Of a DNA stretch of 64,000 nt, positions 48,808 to 57,961 are shown piece after piece. A program made the translations under genes and the position numbers. Position 1 is the first letter of the stretch; each line of letters begins with the position of its first letter. Source of the stretch: Leptospira sp. WS58.C1 (GTDB taxonomy: Bacteria > Spirochaetota > Leptospiria > Leptospirales > Leptospiraceae). The DNA lies in assembly GCF_040833995.1 (NCBI RefSeq), contig NZ_CP162137.1, forward strand, positions 3,580,001-3,644,000. The letters run 5' to 3'. Below the pieces are notes generated by a model. That model was given only the letters and a program-made list of their open reading frames with translations. It made no database searches and had not been told where the DNA came from.

Positions 48808-50328
48808 TTAGTATCCTGGAGAACTTACTTTTGCCTGGATCGGCTTAGAGAATGGGGAACCCGTTGCATTAAATTGAGAAAAAGATTTTACTCTAATATA
48901 CCATGTCCCAGCGGAACTCACCGTGATCGTTTTATAATTCGCAGTGTAAGGATCTCCTGCATACATAACATCTGTATCACAGGTTACCCCGGAATCTCCT
49001 TCCCCGCTAAAATCGGAACCTTTTTTATAACAAACTCTGTATGCCCCTGAGGCCATATGAACCGCATGTTCTTTAGAATGCGCCCAAGTTACGATAATGT
49101 CCCTTCTTCCTCCCGCCCCGGAAATATCCAGAACGGAACTGGAAGCATTTCCACCTTTTCCATTATTTGTATTCAAAGTAACTGTAGCCGATTTGGAACC
49201 TACACTAGTGGGACTGAACTGAATTACGAAAGTGATAGTAGCATTCGGCGCAAGACTCGTAACAGAAGGTTGAGTTACCGTAAATTCCCCCGGATCTGAT
49301 CCACTTAAAGTAACAGGAGTAGGCGGAAAATCTACATTAGAACTTCCTAAATTACGGATCGTAATCGTTTTACTGGACGATATTACGCCAGGAAAAACAC
49401 TTCCAAAAGAATAAGAGAATCCGGTACTACTAGTGATATCTCTGGAGATACTATTATTATCCGAATAAGTAACCGATATCTGAGGAACATTTCCGGAAGT
49501 TCCTACTCCGGAAAGTCCAAGAACATAACTCGCAATATTCGGATCATTACTATTTATTATAATCGAAGCGGAGAATGTCGAGACGGAAAGAGGGCTAAAA
49601 GAAATCGTAAATGTATACGTTTTTTTAGGAGAGATCGTAATTGGAGAACCGTTCTCGTCGAACGAGCTTGCATCCGTTCCGCTCAGAGAAATATTAGAAA
49701 TTACTAAATCTTGCTCTCCGCTATTTTTAACCGTAATCGTTTTGGAAGAAGTTCCTCCGGAAGGAGCATAAAAATTGGTATGAGCATTCGGAATAAAATT
49801 AAAACTACCTTCCGAGATCTGGATTCCAGGAGCAGGAGCGTCGGTACCTGTCCCTTTCAAATAAAGAATATAAGTACCAATATTAGGATCGTCCGAATTG
49901 ATGATCAAATATGCCGATTTTACACCTGCAGAGCTTGGCTGAAAACTGACTTGAAAAGAACTAGAATCCCCTTCCGCTAAACTTGTACTTGATGGTTGGG
50001 AATCGATTACATATTGAGAAGTATGAATTCCACTTTTGGATACCGAATCCGGATTTCCGGTCAGAGTAACGGTAAAGTTACCGTCATTCTCTATCACCAA
50101 AATATTAGAAGATGATGAACTAACTAAAACGGAACCTAATGAAAATGTGGAACCGGAAGAATATCTTTTTCCTTCCGAATCGGAAACGTGCAAACCTTTG
50201 ATTCCCGAAGAAGAAGGGAAAATGGGAAATAATTTCATTCCACCACCGCCCCCTCCGCAATTCCATTGGGGAAGGGTACCTGCCAAAACACACAAGATAG
50301 AAATAAAACGATGATAACCTGAGCTCAA
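48808..50328 (-). CDS. Choice-of-anchor-D repeat lipoprotein with C-terminal fibronectin-III-like domain
   Basis: A 506-residue protein. The N-terminus (about 1-24) looks like a lipoprotein signal ending at C24 in PQWNCGGGG, though the lipobox is weak. Three Ig-like repeats of about 120 residues follow, each with the choice-of-anchor-D pattern (T-I-x-N-x-G...F-x-P-x-S-x-G-x-K-S-A-x-L/V-x-I-x-N-D...G-x-G). A final domain (about 415-505) resembles fibronectin type III (IIVTWAHSKE...GTWYIRVKSFS). Such proteins usually sit on the cell surface as adhesion or scaffolding units; no enzyme motif is seen. The repeats are related to those of the metzincin lipoprotein at 51162-54041. Confidence 0.75.
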   Translation of the reverse strand: MSSGYHRFISILCVLAGTLPQWNCGGGGGGMKLFPIFPSSSGIKGLHVSDSEGKRYSSGSTFSLGSVLVSSSSSNILVIENDGNFTVTLTGNPDSVSKSGIHTSQYVIDSQPSSTSLAEGDSSSFQVSFQPSSAGVKSAYLIINSDDPNIGTYILYLKGTGTDAPAPGIQISEGSFNFIPNAHTNFYAPSGGTSSKTITVKNSGEQDLVISNISLSGTDASSFDENGSPITISPKKTYTFTISFSPLSVSTFSASIIINSNDPNIASYVLGLSGVGTSGNVPQISVTYSDNNSISRDITSSTGFSYSFGSVFPGVISSSKTITIRNLGSSNVDFPPTPVTLSGSDPGEFTVTQPSVTSLAPNATITFVIQFSPTSVGSKSATVTLNTNNGKGGNASSSVLDISGAGGRRDIIVTWAHSKEHAVHMASGAYRVCYKKGSDFSGEGDSGVTCDTDVMYAGDPYTANYKTITVSSAGTWYIRVKSFSQFNATGSPFSKPIQAKVSSPGY

Positions 50329-50549
50329 TCTCGATTCCCTATTATGTTATGTTGGAATTCCTACAAGGGAAACCCAATATAAGATATGACTTTACTAACA
50401 AATGGAGACTACAATTCTCCCATTTCTATTGCCGAATGTTTAGAAAGGTACGTCCAGAAAAATACGTTCTTAAAATCAGGAAGAATTGGCAGAATAATGC
50501 CAAAAAACGATCAAAAATAGGAACTTATAAGCGGAAAATTATCTTTGAG

Positions 50550-50588
50550 AAAATAAAAAGGGCCGCACAGGCGACCCTTTTTATTTTT
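50550..50588. terminator. Bidirectional-looking rho-independent terminator
   Basis: An A-rich arm ending in GGG, then C, CGC (50551-50566) pairs with GCG, A, CCC and a T-rich arm (50571-50588) around ACAG. On the minus strand this gives a GC hairpin followed by a T-run, 16 bases beyond the stop of the HEAT-like protein gene. It separates that two-gene unit from the following lipoprotein-subtilase unit. Confidence 0.75.
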
Positions 50589-50603
50589 CATAAGAAGTGA
50601 ACT

Positions 50604-51146
50604 TTATTTTTTGATCGGTTTATTCTTTCGTAAATTTTCTAGATCTGCTTCCGTTGGCTGACTAGTTTTTCTGAAATTTTCGAACCTTACTTTTTTCAAA
50701 GACTTAAGGACAGTATTTCCGATCTTCGTATCCGATTGGAATTTTTTCAAAAATGTCTCCACCTTCAACGGATCGGTCGAATAAAATCCATCTGTGTAAC
50801 CTTTCACCGCAAATTTACGCAGCGAAGGATGTAGACTTTCTTGCTCTATCCGACTTCTTAAGAAGTTAGCCGAATCTTCCGTTTGATAATCTTTCAAAAG
50901 ATAGATGGCTTTTTCTTTTACGTATATTCTAACTCCTGCTTCCTGAGAGATAGCGATCAGATATGGAACCGGATTGTTCGATATACGATCGATGCTTGCT
51001 TTCAGATCTGAGCTAGTCGAATGCCTAGTCAAAACTAAAGATTCCTTTATTTTAGAATATACATTGGAATCCAAATTTTGCGCTGCAATGGAGATTGGCA
51101 GCCCGAAGGCTACCAATCCGATCATTAAGAATGATTTTAACTTCAT
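50604..51146 (-). CDS. Small exported protein with HEAT-like helices
   Basis: A 180-residue protein with a signal peptide (residues 1-22, ending SIAAQ). The mature part is all helical and charged; segments such as NPVPYLIAISQEAGVRIYVKEKAIYLLKDYQ and SLHPSLRKFAVKGYTD look like HEAT-type repeat helices. No catalytic motif is recognised. It follows the metzincin lipoprotein gene after 15 bases, with AGAGGA as Shine-Dalgarno, so it is the second gene of that transcript and may bind or regulate the protease; this is inference from position. Confidence 0.65.
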   Translation of the reverse strand: MKLKSFLMIGLVAFGLPISIAAQNLDSNVYSKIKESLVLTRHSTSSDLKASIDRISNNPVPYLIAISQEAGVRIYVKEKAIYLLKDYQTEDSANFLRSRIEQESLHPSLRKFAVKGYTDGFYSTDPLKVETFLKKFQSDTKIGNTVLKSLKKVRFENFRKTSQPTEADLENLRKNKPIKK

Positions 51147-51161
51147 CTCTTTTTTCCTCTG

Positions 51162-54041
51162 TTAATAAGCCAGCGGGTTGAGTCTTAATAACCAACCTTG
51201 TTCGCCGGTAAGTTGTGTTTGAGAAGTAACTCCGTCACCTGCCCAGAACATTAGATTTGATGCTCCGGAATTGGTGAAGCCGGTACCGCTGCATTCACTT
51301 ATGGATACCATTCCGTCAGTATTTGCATCGTTTGACTTATTACAGAATGGAGTATCGGACATAGCATCCTTATTGTATATCCCGAACGGCCAATTGCTTA
51401 CGGAAGAAACAAGAGTGCTGTCAAATCCACCTCTCTCATTCGTATGGAACAATCCAAGGAAGTGACCCGCTTCATGAGCCATAGTGTCTCCCATGAACGT
51501 TAAGTCTGCGGCACTAAGTGCAGTTCCTGCAGTCCCGGATGTTCTATGAGGTTCTAAGAAGACAATCATACCTGCCTTTTTAGTTCCGACGACTCCCGGC
51601 AAACCTGGGATTCCGGATGCTATTCCTAATACACCACCTACTTCGCTTTCGCTCGCTGTAATGTAGATATTTAAACTATCCGCCGCCTGTGCACTTCCTG
51701 GATTCGTAACATACAACTTAGTAAGGGAACTGGCTACCGTTCCAGTATCGTCGCTTAGATCCGTTATATCTTGGAATTCAGCTGCACTAATGGACGTAGC
51801 GGAAAATTGAAGGTCTATCTTCACTGAGTTTTGACCATAGATATTAGTCATCCTATCAACAGCTTCCTGGACTCCAGCGACTGTATAAGTCGGGTAGGTT
51901 CCCTGAACGAAGATCAGATTTACCTTCATTTTCTTACGGTACGTCCATTCTTTGGAGAGTCCGCTGGAGCTTGTAGTTCCGGTAGTGGAGGTGAAAGACC
52001 TTTCTTCCAACAAGGATGGACTACAACTACGAACCACTCGGAAACTCGCATTCGCAGTAACAAAGCTTGTGAAAGAATCCAAAGCCACTAATGCTGTAGC
52101 GCTGGTGCTCGGTGAGAATGTCAACGAGCCTGTTCCAAAATCCTTATACAAGAATTCGGAAGTATTCCTGCCGTAAGGCCACATTCCGGAAATCGCAGTC
52201 GTTCCGATTCCGTCCCTGCCATAGAAACCGGTAGTTTCCGCAGAAGTCGCATAATAATATGCGTACATCAAGCTGCTCGATCCTGCACTCGCTTGGTCGG
52301 CATAGAAAAGAGCCGTCGGGAAGGCGGTTCCGGTCGTTAAGGAAATATTCGAACTTTCAAAAATACTTCCGAAGGTCGCATCATTAGTCGATTTTGTTCC
52401 GGTACTGATATCGAAACAAGGAGCAGTCGGCTCATTTCCGATCGCAGAAAGATTGATTACGTAACTGCTCTCATCCGAATCGTTATTTGCAATCGTCAAA
52501 GTCGCACTCTTCGTTCCCGTAGAAGTTGGAGAGAAGGTAACCGTGAAAGTAGAAGTTCCACTCGCTGCAACAGTTGCCGAAGGCTGAGAAGAAACGCTAA
52601 ACATTGATGCGTCTGTTCCCCCAACAACCACTCGCGGGGTTCCGCTCAAGTTCAAGGTTGCCGTTCCAGTGTTCTCAACAGTAAACGTTGTAGTCGCACT
52701 AGTAGTTCCGATCCTGGTATCCGCGATGCCCGAATATGTTCCGGAGCTTGCAATATTTGTCGAACCTTGCTTCAAATTAATCTCGGGAACAGGCGTTGGA
52801 GTTCCGGTTCCAGTGATCGTGAAGTTATAAGGATTTTCATCCGAATCATTGTTTGCGATCGAAATAGACGCCGTTTTTGCACCTGTGGAAGTAGGAACAA
52901 ATCGAACGGAGAAGGTTGTATTCGAAGAAGTAGCAACACTAGCAGTGCTTGGTTGAACAGTCACTTCGAATTGATCGGAATTGGTTCCGGTAATCTCCAC
53001 GATTGGAGTTCCGGATAAGCTTAAAGAAGCAGTTCCTAAATTCTGGATCCTAAATTGGACCGCAGAACCCGCAACATTCTCTACTTGGCTTCCGAAATCG
53101 AAAGTACCGCTTCCATCCGCGATGTTTACGGAACCAGTGACTCTTTGTACGTTAATTTCTGGAACAGGAGTTGGAGTTCCGGTTCCGGAAAGACCGAACG
53201 TAAAATTCGGAGTACCTGCATCATCACTTGGGATAGTAATCGTAGCAGTTTTAGTCCCGGTAGAGGTCGGTGAGAATGTAACGGAAAATGTTGTGGAGCC
53301 GGAAACGGCAACGGAACTGTTAGTACCCGTAGTATCCAAACTATACTGGTCAGCATTTGTTCCAGTTAGAGTGATCGTACTTAAATTTAAAGCAGCATCC
53401 CCTAAATTGTTGATCGTAAAAGAAACCGCTGTTCCGCTCGTATTCTCTTGGACACTTGTAAAAGTATGAACGCTCGACCCACTGGTAAGAGTAGTGGATC
53501 CCCTTCTTACTTGGATATCCGGAGCAGGTGCAGGGTTTGCAGTTCCGCTAAGATTCAAAATAAAAGTAGGAGTATTCGGATCGTTAGATGCTATTTGCAA
53601 TTGAGCCGATTTCGTTCCGGTTGGCGAAGATGGAGAAAAAGTCACAGTGAACTCGGTAGTTTCCCCAGGATCTAAAACATTATCAGTACCTGATTGATCT
53701 ATCGTGAATTGCGCTGCTTCTGCCCCCGTTTTCGCAACGATCGGAGTATTAGTCAGATTTAAAGTTAACTCACCGTTATTTTGGATCGTAAAAACACGGG
53801 CAGTACTACTTTCCGTAATTTTTACACTTCCTAAATTTTCGGTGGAACCGTCAGATACGGACGTTACCGTACCACTTCCTCTGTAAACCCGAATAGTAGG
53901 ATCAGGATTTGGAGGTTCTACAGTTTCGCCAGGCGGCAAAAACAAAGGCCCCTTTCCTCCACCCTTCGGACAATTTACAAAGGAGAAAAGAATAACAAGA
54001 GTTAGAATACTCTTGAGAAAAAATGTCGTAAACCGTTTCAT
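51162..54041 (-). CDS. Lipoprotein with four choice-of-anchor-D repeats and a C-terminal metzincin (M43-like) protease domain
   Basis: A 959-residue protein from the ATG at 54041. Lipoprotein signal about 1-22 (ILFSFVNC). Four beta-sandwich repeats of about 120 residues follow (roughly 45-520), three ending with near-identical GTGTPTPVPEIN-type linkers. The C-terminal part (about 530-959) holds the zinc motif HEAGHFLGLFH (856-866) and a downstream SNLM Met-turn, which together define a metzincin, closest to M43 (cytophagalysin/pappalysin-like). The frame is open to 54158, but the start at 54041 leaves a clean lipoprotein signal. The expected product is a surface-anchored protease held away from the membrane by a repeat stalk; its substrate is unknown. 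Confidence 0.85.
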   Translation of the reverse strand: MKRFTTFFLKSILTLVILFSFVNCPKGGGKGPLFLPPGETVEPPNPDPTIRVYRGSGTVTSVSDGSTENLGSVKITESSTARVFTIQNNGELTLNLTNTPIVAKTGAEAAQFTIDQSGTDNVLDPGETTEFTVTFSPSSPTGTKSAQLQIASNDPNTPTFILNLSGTANPAPAPDIQVRRGSTTLTSGSSVHTFTSVQENTSGTAVSFTINNLGDAALNLSTITLTGTNADQYSLDTTGTNSSVAVSGSTTFSVTFSPTSTGTKTATITIPSDDAGTPNFTFGLSGTGTPTPVPEINVQRVTGSVNIADGSGTFDFGSQVENVAGSAVQFRIQNLGTASLSLSGTPIVEITGTNSDQFEVTVQPSTASVATSSNTTFSVRFVPTSTGAKTASISIANNDSDENPYNFTITGTGTPTPVPEINLKQGSTNIASSGTYSGIADTRIGTTSATTTFTVENTGTATLNLSGTPRVVVGGTDASMFSVSSQPSATVAASGTSTFTVTFSPTSTGTKSATLTIANNDSDESSYVINLSAIGNEPTAPCFDISTGTKSTNDATFGSIFESSNISLTTGTAFPTALFYADQASAGSSSLMYAYYYATSAETTGFYGRDGIGTTAISGMWPYGRNTSEFLYKDFGTGSLTFSPSTSATALVALDSFTSFVTANASFRVVRSCSPSLLEERSFTSTTGTTSSSGLSKEWTYRKKMKVNLIFVQGTYPTYTVAGVQEAVDRMTNIYGQNSVKIDLQFSATSISAAEFQDITDLSDDTGTVASSLTKLYVTNPGSAQAADSLNIYITASESEVGGVLGIASGIPGLPGVVGTKKAGMIVFLEPHRTSGTAGTALSAADLTFMGDTMAHEAGHFLGLFHTNERGGFDSTLVSSVSNWPFGIYNKDAMSDTPFCNKSNDANTDGMVSISECSGTGFTNSGASNLMFWAGDGVTSQTQLTGEQGWLLRLNPLAY

Positions 54042-54571
54042 ATCGGAACTTTTCGACCTCTCTATTTCCAAATTAAATAGCACCAAAACCCCGACGGGGT
54101 TAAAATGCCTTCTTCCTACGTTAGTAAAAACTGTATACAACTCAGACAAAAGTTCCAAAAAAATTATCGAATTTGTATAATTAATCCGCGTTAGTGGAAT
54201 TTTTTTTTAAATTCCACTTAGTATACGGAAAGTTATTTGCACTTTGGATGATTTTCATCAAAATCAGATACCCCAAATAGGATAAAAAAATTTTATATGT
54301 CGGCTAACGTTGACGAGAGAATAAGAATCATTAAAAAGATCATCTATCTTTAGCTATTCGGGCTACTGGAAAACCCACCGCGATACGAGGGTCCCTTCTA
54401 CCTGAAAAAGAAAAATAAAGGGGTTTTGAAACGGGATTGTGATAATTTTGGAAAGAAAAAATTTCGATATTTTGCTTTGGATTGCCTTATAAAGTAAAAA
54501 TACTTGTACCTTGAAATCCTATATATACCGATAGGTAGTAAGAACCAAAAAACCTCGTCCAATAGAGATTT
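54042..54571. other. Long divergent intergenic region with hairpins
   Basis: About 530 bases between the metzincin lipoprotein gene and the unknown exported protein gene, with no convincing frame of its own. Two perfect inverted repeats are present: AACCCC-GAC-GGGGTT (54087-54101), in the leader of the lipoprotein gene, and GTGGAATTT with AAATTCCAC around six T (54194-54217). A GC-richer stretch near 54355-54405 stands out in an AT-rich surrounding but matches no riboswitch I know. Promoters of both genes must lie here; none is clear enough to call. Confidence 0.5.
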
Positions 54572-55363
54572 ATGACCCTTAGAAAATATTCCGTCTTCCT
54601 CTATATTTCGGTTTTATTCTTCCAATCCCCCGTTTTTGCCTTGGGAACTTATTCGGAAGGCTGGACTGTCGCAAAATTGATCCAATTCGAGAGTCGAGGC
54701 ATCGTCTACGAGTCCTATGAGGGTGTGATAGAAGTACTTACCTACGATCCTGCCGAAGAATGTGACGAAGCTAGGGACGAATGTTTTATGCCTATGCGCA
54801 GAAAGGCAAATATCAGTGTCCGCCCGGAAAATGCGGATGTAGTAAACTTTCTGATGAAAAATCTGAACCAGACAATAGTCGTCCAATTCAATATTCACAG
54901 GATCCAGCCGATTTCTCTTTCAAGCAGCATCGAAATAATAAGCGCGCAATATCAGGAAAATATAATACCTCATACAACCCCCGTAAAAGATCCAAGCGGA
55001 AGAATTACTGTTTGGGTCCAGGCACATGATACTTCTCATCCGATCGATAAGATGGTAACTCGTAAGACCGGTGGAAAAAGAAACTTCTCCGTTATGGGAA
55101 GGATCCTAAGTCTAGAATACAAAGGAACTATTGTCGGAACGTACGAAGGTCTTTATATGGATGAGTCAAAGGGCAGAATTCATCCGTTCTCCATAACTTC
55201 CGAAGAAATGGCGGAATTCGCCTGGAAAGCAATGAAATATACAGGCAAATATTATTTGGGAGTTTCGGTGGCCTTTGTAACTGGGGTTAGGGAATCACAT
55301 TACGATATATTTGAGATCAATTTTAGGGAACCGGCAGGTTCTCAGGAAAAACCTAAAAACTAA
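54572..55363 (+). CDS. Exported protein of unknown function with internal duplication
   Basis: A 263-residue protein with a signal peptide (about residues 1-23, PVFALG). It seems to contain two copies of one domain: AKLIQFESRGIVYESYEG (about 34-51) matches GRILSLEYKGTIVGTYEG (about 174-191), and each is followed by a similar helix-strand stretch (ENADVVNFLMKNLNQTIVVQFNI and SEEMAEFAWKAMKYTGKYYLGVSVAF). The first copy has an extra loop with two cysteines (EECDEARDECF). No known family is recognised. Its end overlaps the end of the convergent lipoprotein gene by 11 bases. Confidence 0.65.
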   Translation: MTLRKYSVFLYISVLFFQSPVFALGTYSEGWTVAKLIQFESRGIVYESYEGVIEVLTYDPAEECDEARDECFMPMRRKANISVRPENADVVNFLMKNLNQTIVVQFNIHRIQPISLSSSIEIISAQYQENIIPHTTPVKDPSGRITVWVQAHDTSHPIDKMVTRKTGGKRNFSVMGRILSLEYKGTIVGTYEGLYMDESKGRIHPFSITSEEMAEFAWKAMKYTGKYYLGVSVAFVTGVRESHYDIFEINFREPAGSQEKPKN

Positions 55364-55850
55364 AATTAGTTAAGTAAGATTTAGAATCCGAATTGAATTG
55401 TCTGCTAACCAAATAACCTTCGTTTCCCGTTAGAACAAGTACCTCTATATTACCAGAAAAATTTCCCGGCAGATCTTCTCTGATATAAACTTTAGCATCC
55501 GCTAGTTCTAGTGGCGCTTCCAATCCGAAATGAAAGATGTCCCAAGCTAATTCCTCTTTCCAAAAACTTTCATCTACTTGGTTACTCTCCTTCCAACCTT
55601 GTTTCAGAAAACGTTCGGGAGAAATTTTTAAATTAAAATGGGCATATACGTTATGATCGGAAGGTTCAGCGAAAATTCTCAAATTTTGAGTATCAGCTAA
55701 CTTATGGGTCTCTACATAATATACAGCACCTTTCTCCATTCCTAAAGAAGGGTCCTGGATCTCATACAGATCTCCCTCACAATTCGAACTCAGTATAAAC
55801 GAAAGCACGAACAGTAGGGAATAAACGAAATGTCTGAAAGAGAGGCCCAT
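55353..55850 (-). CDS. Putative lipoprotein of unknown function
   Basis: A 165-residue protein. Taken from the ATG at 55850 it begins MGLSFRHFVYSLLFVLSFILSSNC, a clean lipoprotein signal with the lipidated cysteine at residue 24. The frame is open upstream to 55946, but that extension is not signal-like, so the inner start is preferred. The mature part is hydrophilic, with no known motif. The last 11 bases overlap the convergent neighbour tail to tail. Confidence 0.6.
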   Translation of the reverse strand: MGLSFRHFVYSLLFVLSFILSSNCEGDLYEIQDPSLGMEKGAVYYVETHKLADTQNLRIFAEPSDHNVYAHFNLKISPERFLKQGWKESNQVDESFWKEELAWDIFHFGLEAPLELADAKVYIREDLPGNFSGNIEVLVLTGNEGYLVSRQFNSDSKSYLTNFSF

Positions 55851-56037
55851 ATATTCTATTATACGAAAATAATTAACATTGAGGGACAGGGTTTTTTTCG
55901 GAATTTCGCAAGAAAATCCATTTGGAAAAAAATTTCTTATGTCCATAGGCGACTAAATTCTAATCCAAATGATCTATAAATCGGATTAGGTATTTTACAA
56001 GTTCCTTCTATTTTCCGACTTGACAAAACTTTCAAAC

Positions 56038-56055
56038 TATTTCGATGTCTAAATA
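56038..56055. promoter_or_regulatory. Candidate MarR operator 1, at the start of the marR-type gene
   Basis: TATTTCGATGTCTAAATA is an imperfect palindrome (one mismatch in eight pairs) that ends one base before the ATG at 56057. A near-identical perfect copy lies before the next gene. A TTGACA box is found at 56020-56025, so a bound repressor would cover the promoter. The site leaves no room for a Shine-Dalgarno; the transcript may be leaderless. Confidence 0.65.
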
Positions 56056-56056
56056 A

Positions 56057-56485
56057 ATGAAGCCGGAGTATGTAATTCATTTATTATCCAGGACCAGAGA
56101 CCGGATCCAAAAACATTTGTCCGAAGAATTCCTAAAACAAGGGATCCAGGATCTGGTACCTGCCCATGGCGGAGTACTTTTTGTTTTGGGAAAAGAAGGC
56201 CCACTTACGATGAGCGAGTTGGCAAAGTTATTAGATAGAACCAATTCCACAGTGACGGCTCTTTTGGACAAAATGGAGGATTACGACTATATAAAAAGAT
56301 CCAAACCGTACGAGGACGAAAGAGTAACTTCGGCTGAATTAACGGAAAAGGGAAAACAAACACTAGAAAAAGTGCAAAGAGCTTCCAAAGCAACACTCAC
56401 AAAGCTGAGTCAAAATCTAGAGCCGGGAGAAAAAGAGGAATTCATGCGGATTTTAAGTAAAATCCATTCGAGTTTCGATCCTTAA
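56057..56485 (+). CDS. MarR-family transcriptional regulator
   Basis: A 142-residue winged-helix repressor. The recognition region reads LTMSELAKLLDRTNSTVTALLDKMEDYDYIKRSKPYEDERV (about 49-90), including the MarR wing, and helices at both ends form the dimer. MarR proteins bind palindromes and are usually released by a small ligand. It lies directly between two copies of an 18-base palindrome and upstream of an SDR gene, so it most likely represses itself and that gene. No Shine-Dalgarno is present because the operator-like palindrome ends just before the ATG. Confidence 0.9.
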   Translation: MKPEYVIHLLSRTRDRIQKHLSEEFLKQGIQDLVPAHGGVLFVLGKEGPLTMSELAKLLDRTNSTVTALLDKMEDYDYIKRSKPYEDERVTSAELTEKGKQTLEKVQRASKATLTKLSQNLEPGEKEEFMRILSKIHSSFDP

Positions 56486-56504
56486 CGGGAATTTTTTGCA
56501 TTAA

Positions 56505-56522
56505 TATTTCGACATCGAAATA
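56505..56522. promoter_or_regulatory. Candidate MarR operator 2, upstream of the SDR gene
   Basis: TATTTCGACATCGAAATA is a perfect palindrome with eight-base arms and a CA centre. It lies 14 bases before the SDR start codon and just ahead of the GGAGAAGGAT Shine-Dalgarno. It matches the site at 56038-56055 in all but one arm base and the centre. Confidence 0.7.
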
Positions 56523-56536
56523 AATAGGAGAAGGAT

Positions 56537-57286
56537 ATGTTAGAGGGAAAAACTGCTGTCATCACCGGATCGGCTAGAGGGATAGGAAAAGTAATCGCAA
56601 AAATGTTTTTGGAAAGAGGTTCCAAAGTTATTCTTTCCGATCTAGAAGATTCAAATTGTGAGCAAACTGCGGATGAATTGGCGAGGATTAATCCGGAGAG
56701 AGTCTTCTGGAAAACCTGTGATGTGACTTCCAAAAATCAAAACAAGGAATTGGCGGAATTTGCAATCGAGAAAACCGGAGCCTTGGATATTTGGATCAAT
56801 AATGCCGGAGTCGTCCAAGACGATCTACTCTTGAGAATGTCCGAGGAAAAATGGGAGAAAGTACATTCCGTAAATTTGAAAGCCGCCTTCTTCGGAATCC
56901 AAACGGCGGCAAAGTTTATGCTAAAGAATGAATCAGGTAGGATCGTAAATATTGGTTCTGTTTCAGGATTTTACGGTAACGCAGGTCAGGCAAACTATTC
57001 TTCGGCAAAAGCAGGACTATTTGCTCTCACAAAATCCGCCGCAAGGGAACTCGCTTCCAGAAATATAACCGTGAACTGTGTTGCTTCCGGTTTTATCAAC
57101 AATCGATTTGCCGAGCATGTCCCGGAAAAAATTAGAAATTCTATCTTGGATTCCATTCCTTTAAAAATCAAAAGAAATCCGGAAGAAGCGGTCGGCTCTG
57201 CAGTCGCTTTCCTAGCTTCCGAAGAAGCGGATTGGATTACCGGAGCAACTCTCCGAGTAGACGGAGGTATGTTGATCGGATTTTAG
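56537..57286 (+). CDS. Short-chain dehydrogenase/reductase, FabG-like
   Basis: A 249-residue SDR of the classical type: cofactor motif TGSARGIGK (10-18), NNAG (about 88-91), catalytic S-x12-Y-x3-K with NYSSAKAG, and a C-terminal GATLRVDGGM. The basic residue after the first glycine (R) and the aspartate at the end of beta-2 (LSDLED) leave the NAD/NADP preference open. It resembles 3-oxoacyl-ACP reductase (FabG), but stands apart from any fatty-acid cluster and behind a MarR gene, so a role in an inducible redox or detoxification step is more likely. Strong Shine-Dalgarno. Confidence 0.9.
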   Translation: MLEGKTAVITGSARGIGKVIAKMFLERGSKVILSDLEDSNCEQTADELARINPERVFWKTCDVTSKNQNKELAEFAIEKTGALDIWINNAGVVQDDLLLRMSEEKWEKVHSVNLKAAFFGIQTAAKFMLKNESGRIVNIGSVSGFYGNAGQANYSSAKAGLFALTKSAARELASRNITVNCVASGFINNRFAEHVPEKIRNSILDSIPLKIKRNPEEAVGSAVAFLASEEADWITGATLRVDGGMLIGF

Positions 57287-57400
57287 ACCGTTTGCTCATT
57301 TGGCAGTTTTACGAACAGGTTAGAAAAGAATTCAAAAAATTTCTTGCCTGTTCTTTTGTAAGAAGTGATTTAACTCTTTAGATTCTTTTCTTCTTATTTT

Positions 57401-57961
57401 ATGAATGCTCTTACAAAATATTGCCAATATGTTCTTTCGCTTGAAAAGGATCAAGATCCGGAAAATAAAATCTATCACGACACGGAATACGGTTTTACCC
57501 TAAGATCGGACGATGAATTATTCGGCAGGCTAATCTTAGAGATCAACCAGGCAGGTCTTTCTTGGACCACGATCTTAAGAAAGAAGGAAAACTTCCGTAA
57601 GGCTTATAAAAACTTCTCTATTAAAAAGATCTCAAAGTTTTCCGAAAAAGATTTCAATCGCCTTATGAACGATGCAGGGATCATCCGGAACAAACTTAAA
57701 ATAAACGCCGCCATTCATAATGCGAACGTAATTGTCGGTCTCCAAAAGGAATTCGGAAGTTTCCATGATTGGTTGTATTCGCATCATCCCAAATCATTGG
57801 AAGAATGGACCAAACTATTCAAAAAAACTTTCGTGTTCGTTGGTGGGGAGATAGTGAACGAATTTTTAATGAGCACAGGTTATTTAGAAGGAGCTCATGG
57901 TCCGGGTTGCCCGATCTATAAGAAAGCCTTAAAGTCCATGCCTGCCTGGAATTCTAAATAG
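57401..57961 (+). CDS. tag: DNA-3-methyladenine glycosylase I
   Basis: A 186-residue repair glycosylase that removes 3-methyladenine from DNA. The block LEINQAGLSWTTILRKKENF matches the Tag active-site region; the glutamate that stacks with the base corresponds to E. coli E38. Zinc ligands are conserved: an N-terminal cysteine (KYCQYV), a histidine (IYHDTEYG), and the C-terminal H-x3-C pair in AHGPGC. The length agrees with the E. coli enzyme (187). No clear Shine-Dalgarno precedes the ATG. It is transcribed in the same direction as the SDR gene, with a 114-base gap. Confidence 0.93.
   Translation: MNALTKYCQYVLSLEKDQDPENKIYHDTEYGFTLRSDDELFGRLILEINQAGLSWTTILRKKENFRKAYKNFSIKKISKFSEKDFNRLMNDAGIIRNKLKINAAIHNANVIVGLQKEFGSFHDWLYSHHPKSLEEWTKLFKKTFVFVGGEIVNEFLMSTGYLEGAHGPGCPIYKKALKSMPAWNSK

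Noticed and set aside
50349..50600. Plus-strand frame of 83 codons
   Set aside because: It runs through the terminator hairpin at 50550-50588 and encodes a lysine/arginine-rich chance product.
54355..54405. GC-richer stretch considered as a riboswitch
   Set aside because: It lacks the conserved cores of the TPP, cobalamin, SAM and cyclic-di-GMP classes and has no stable long-range stem.
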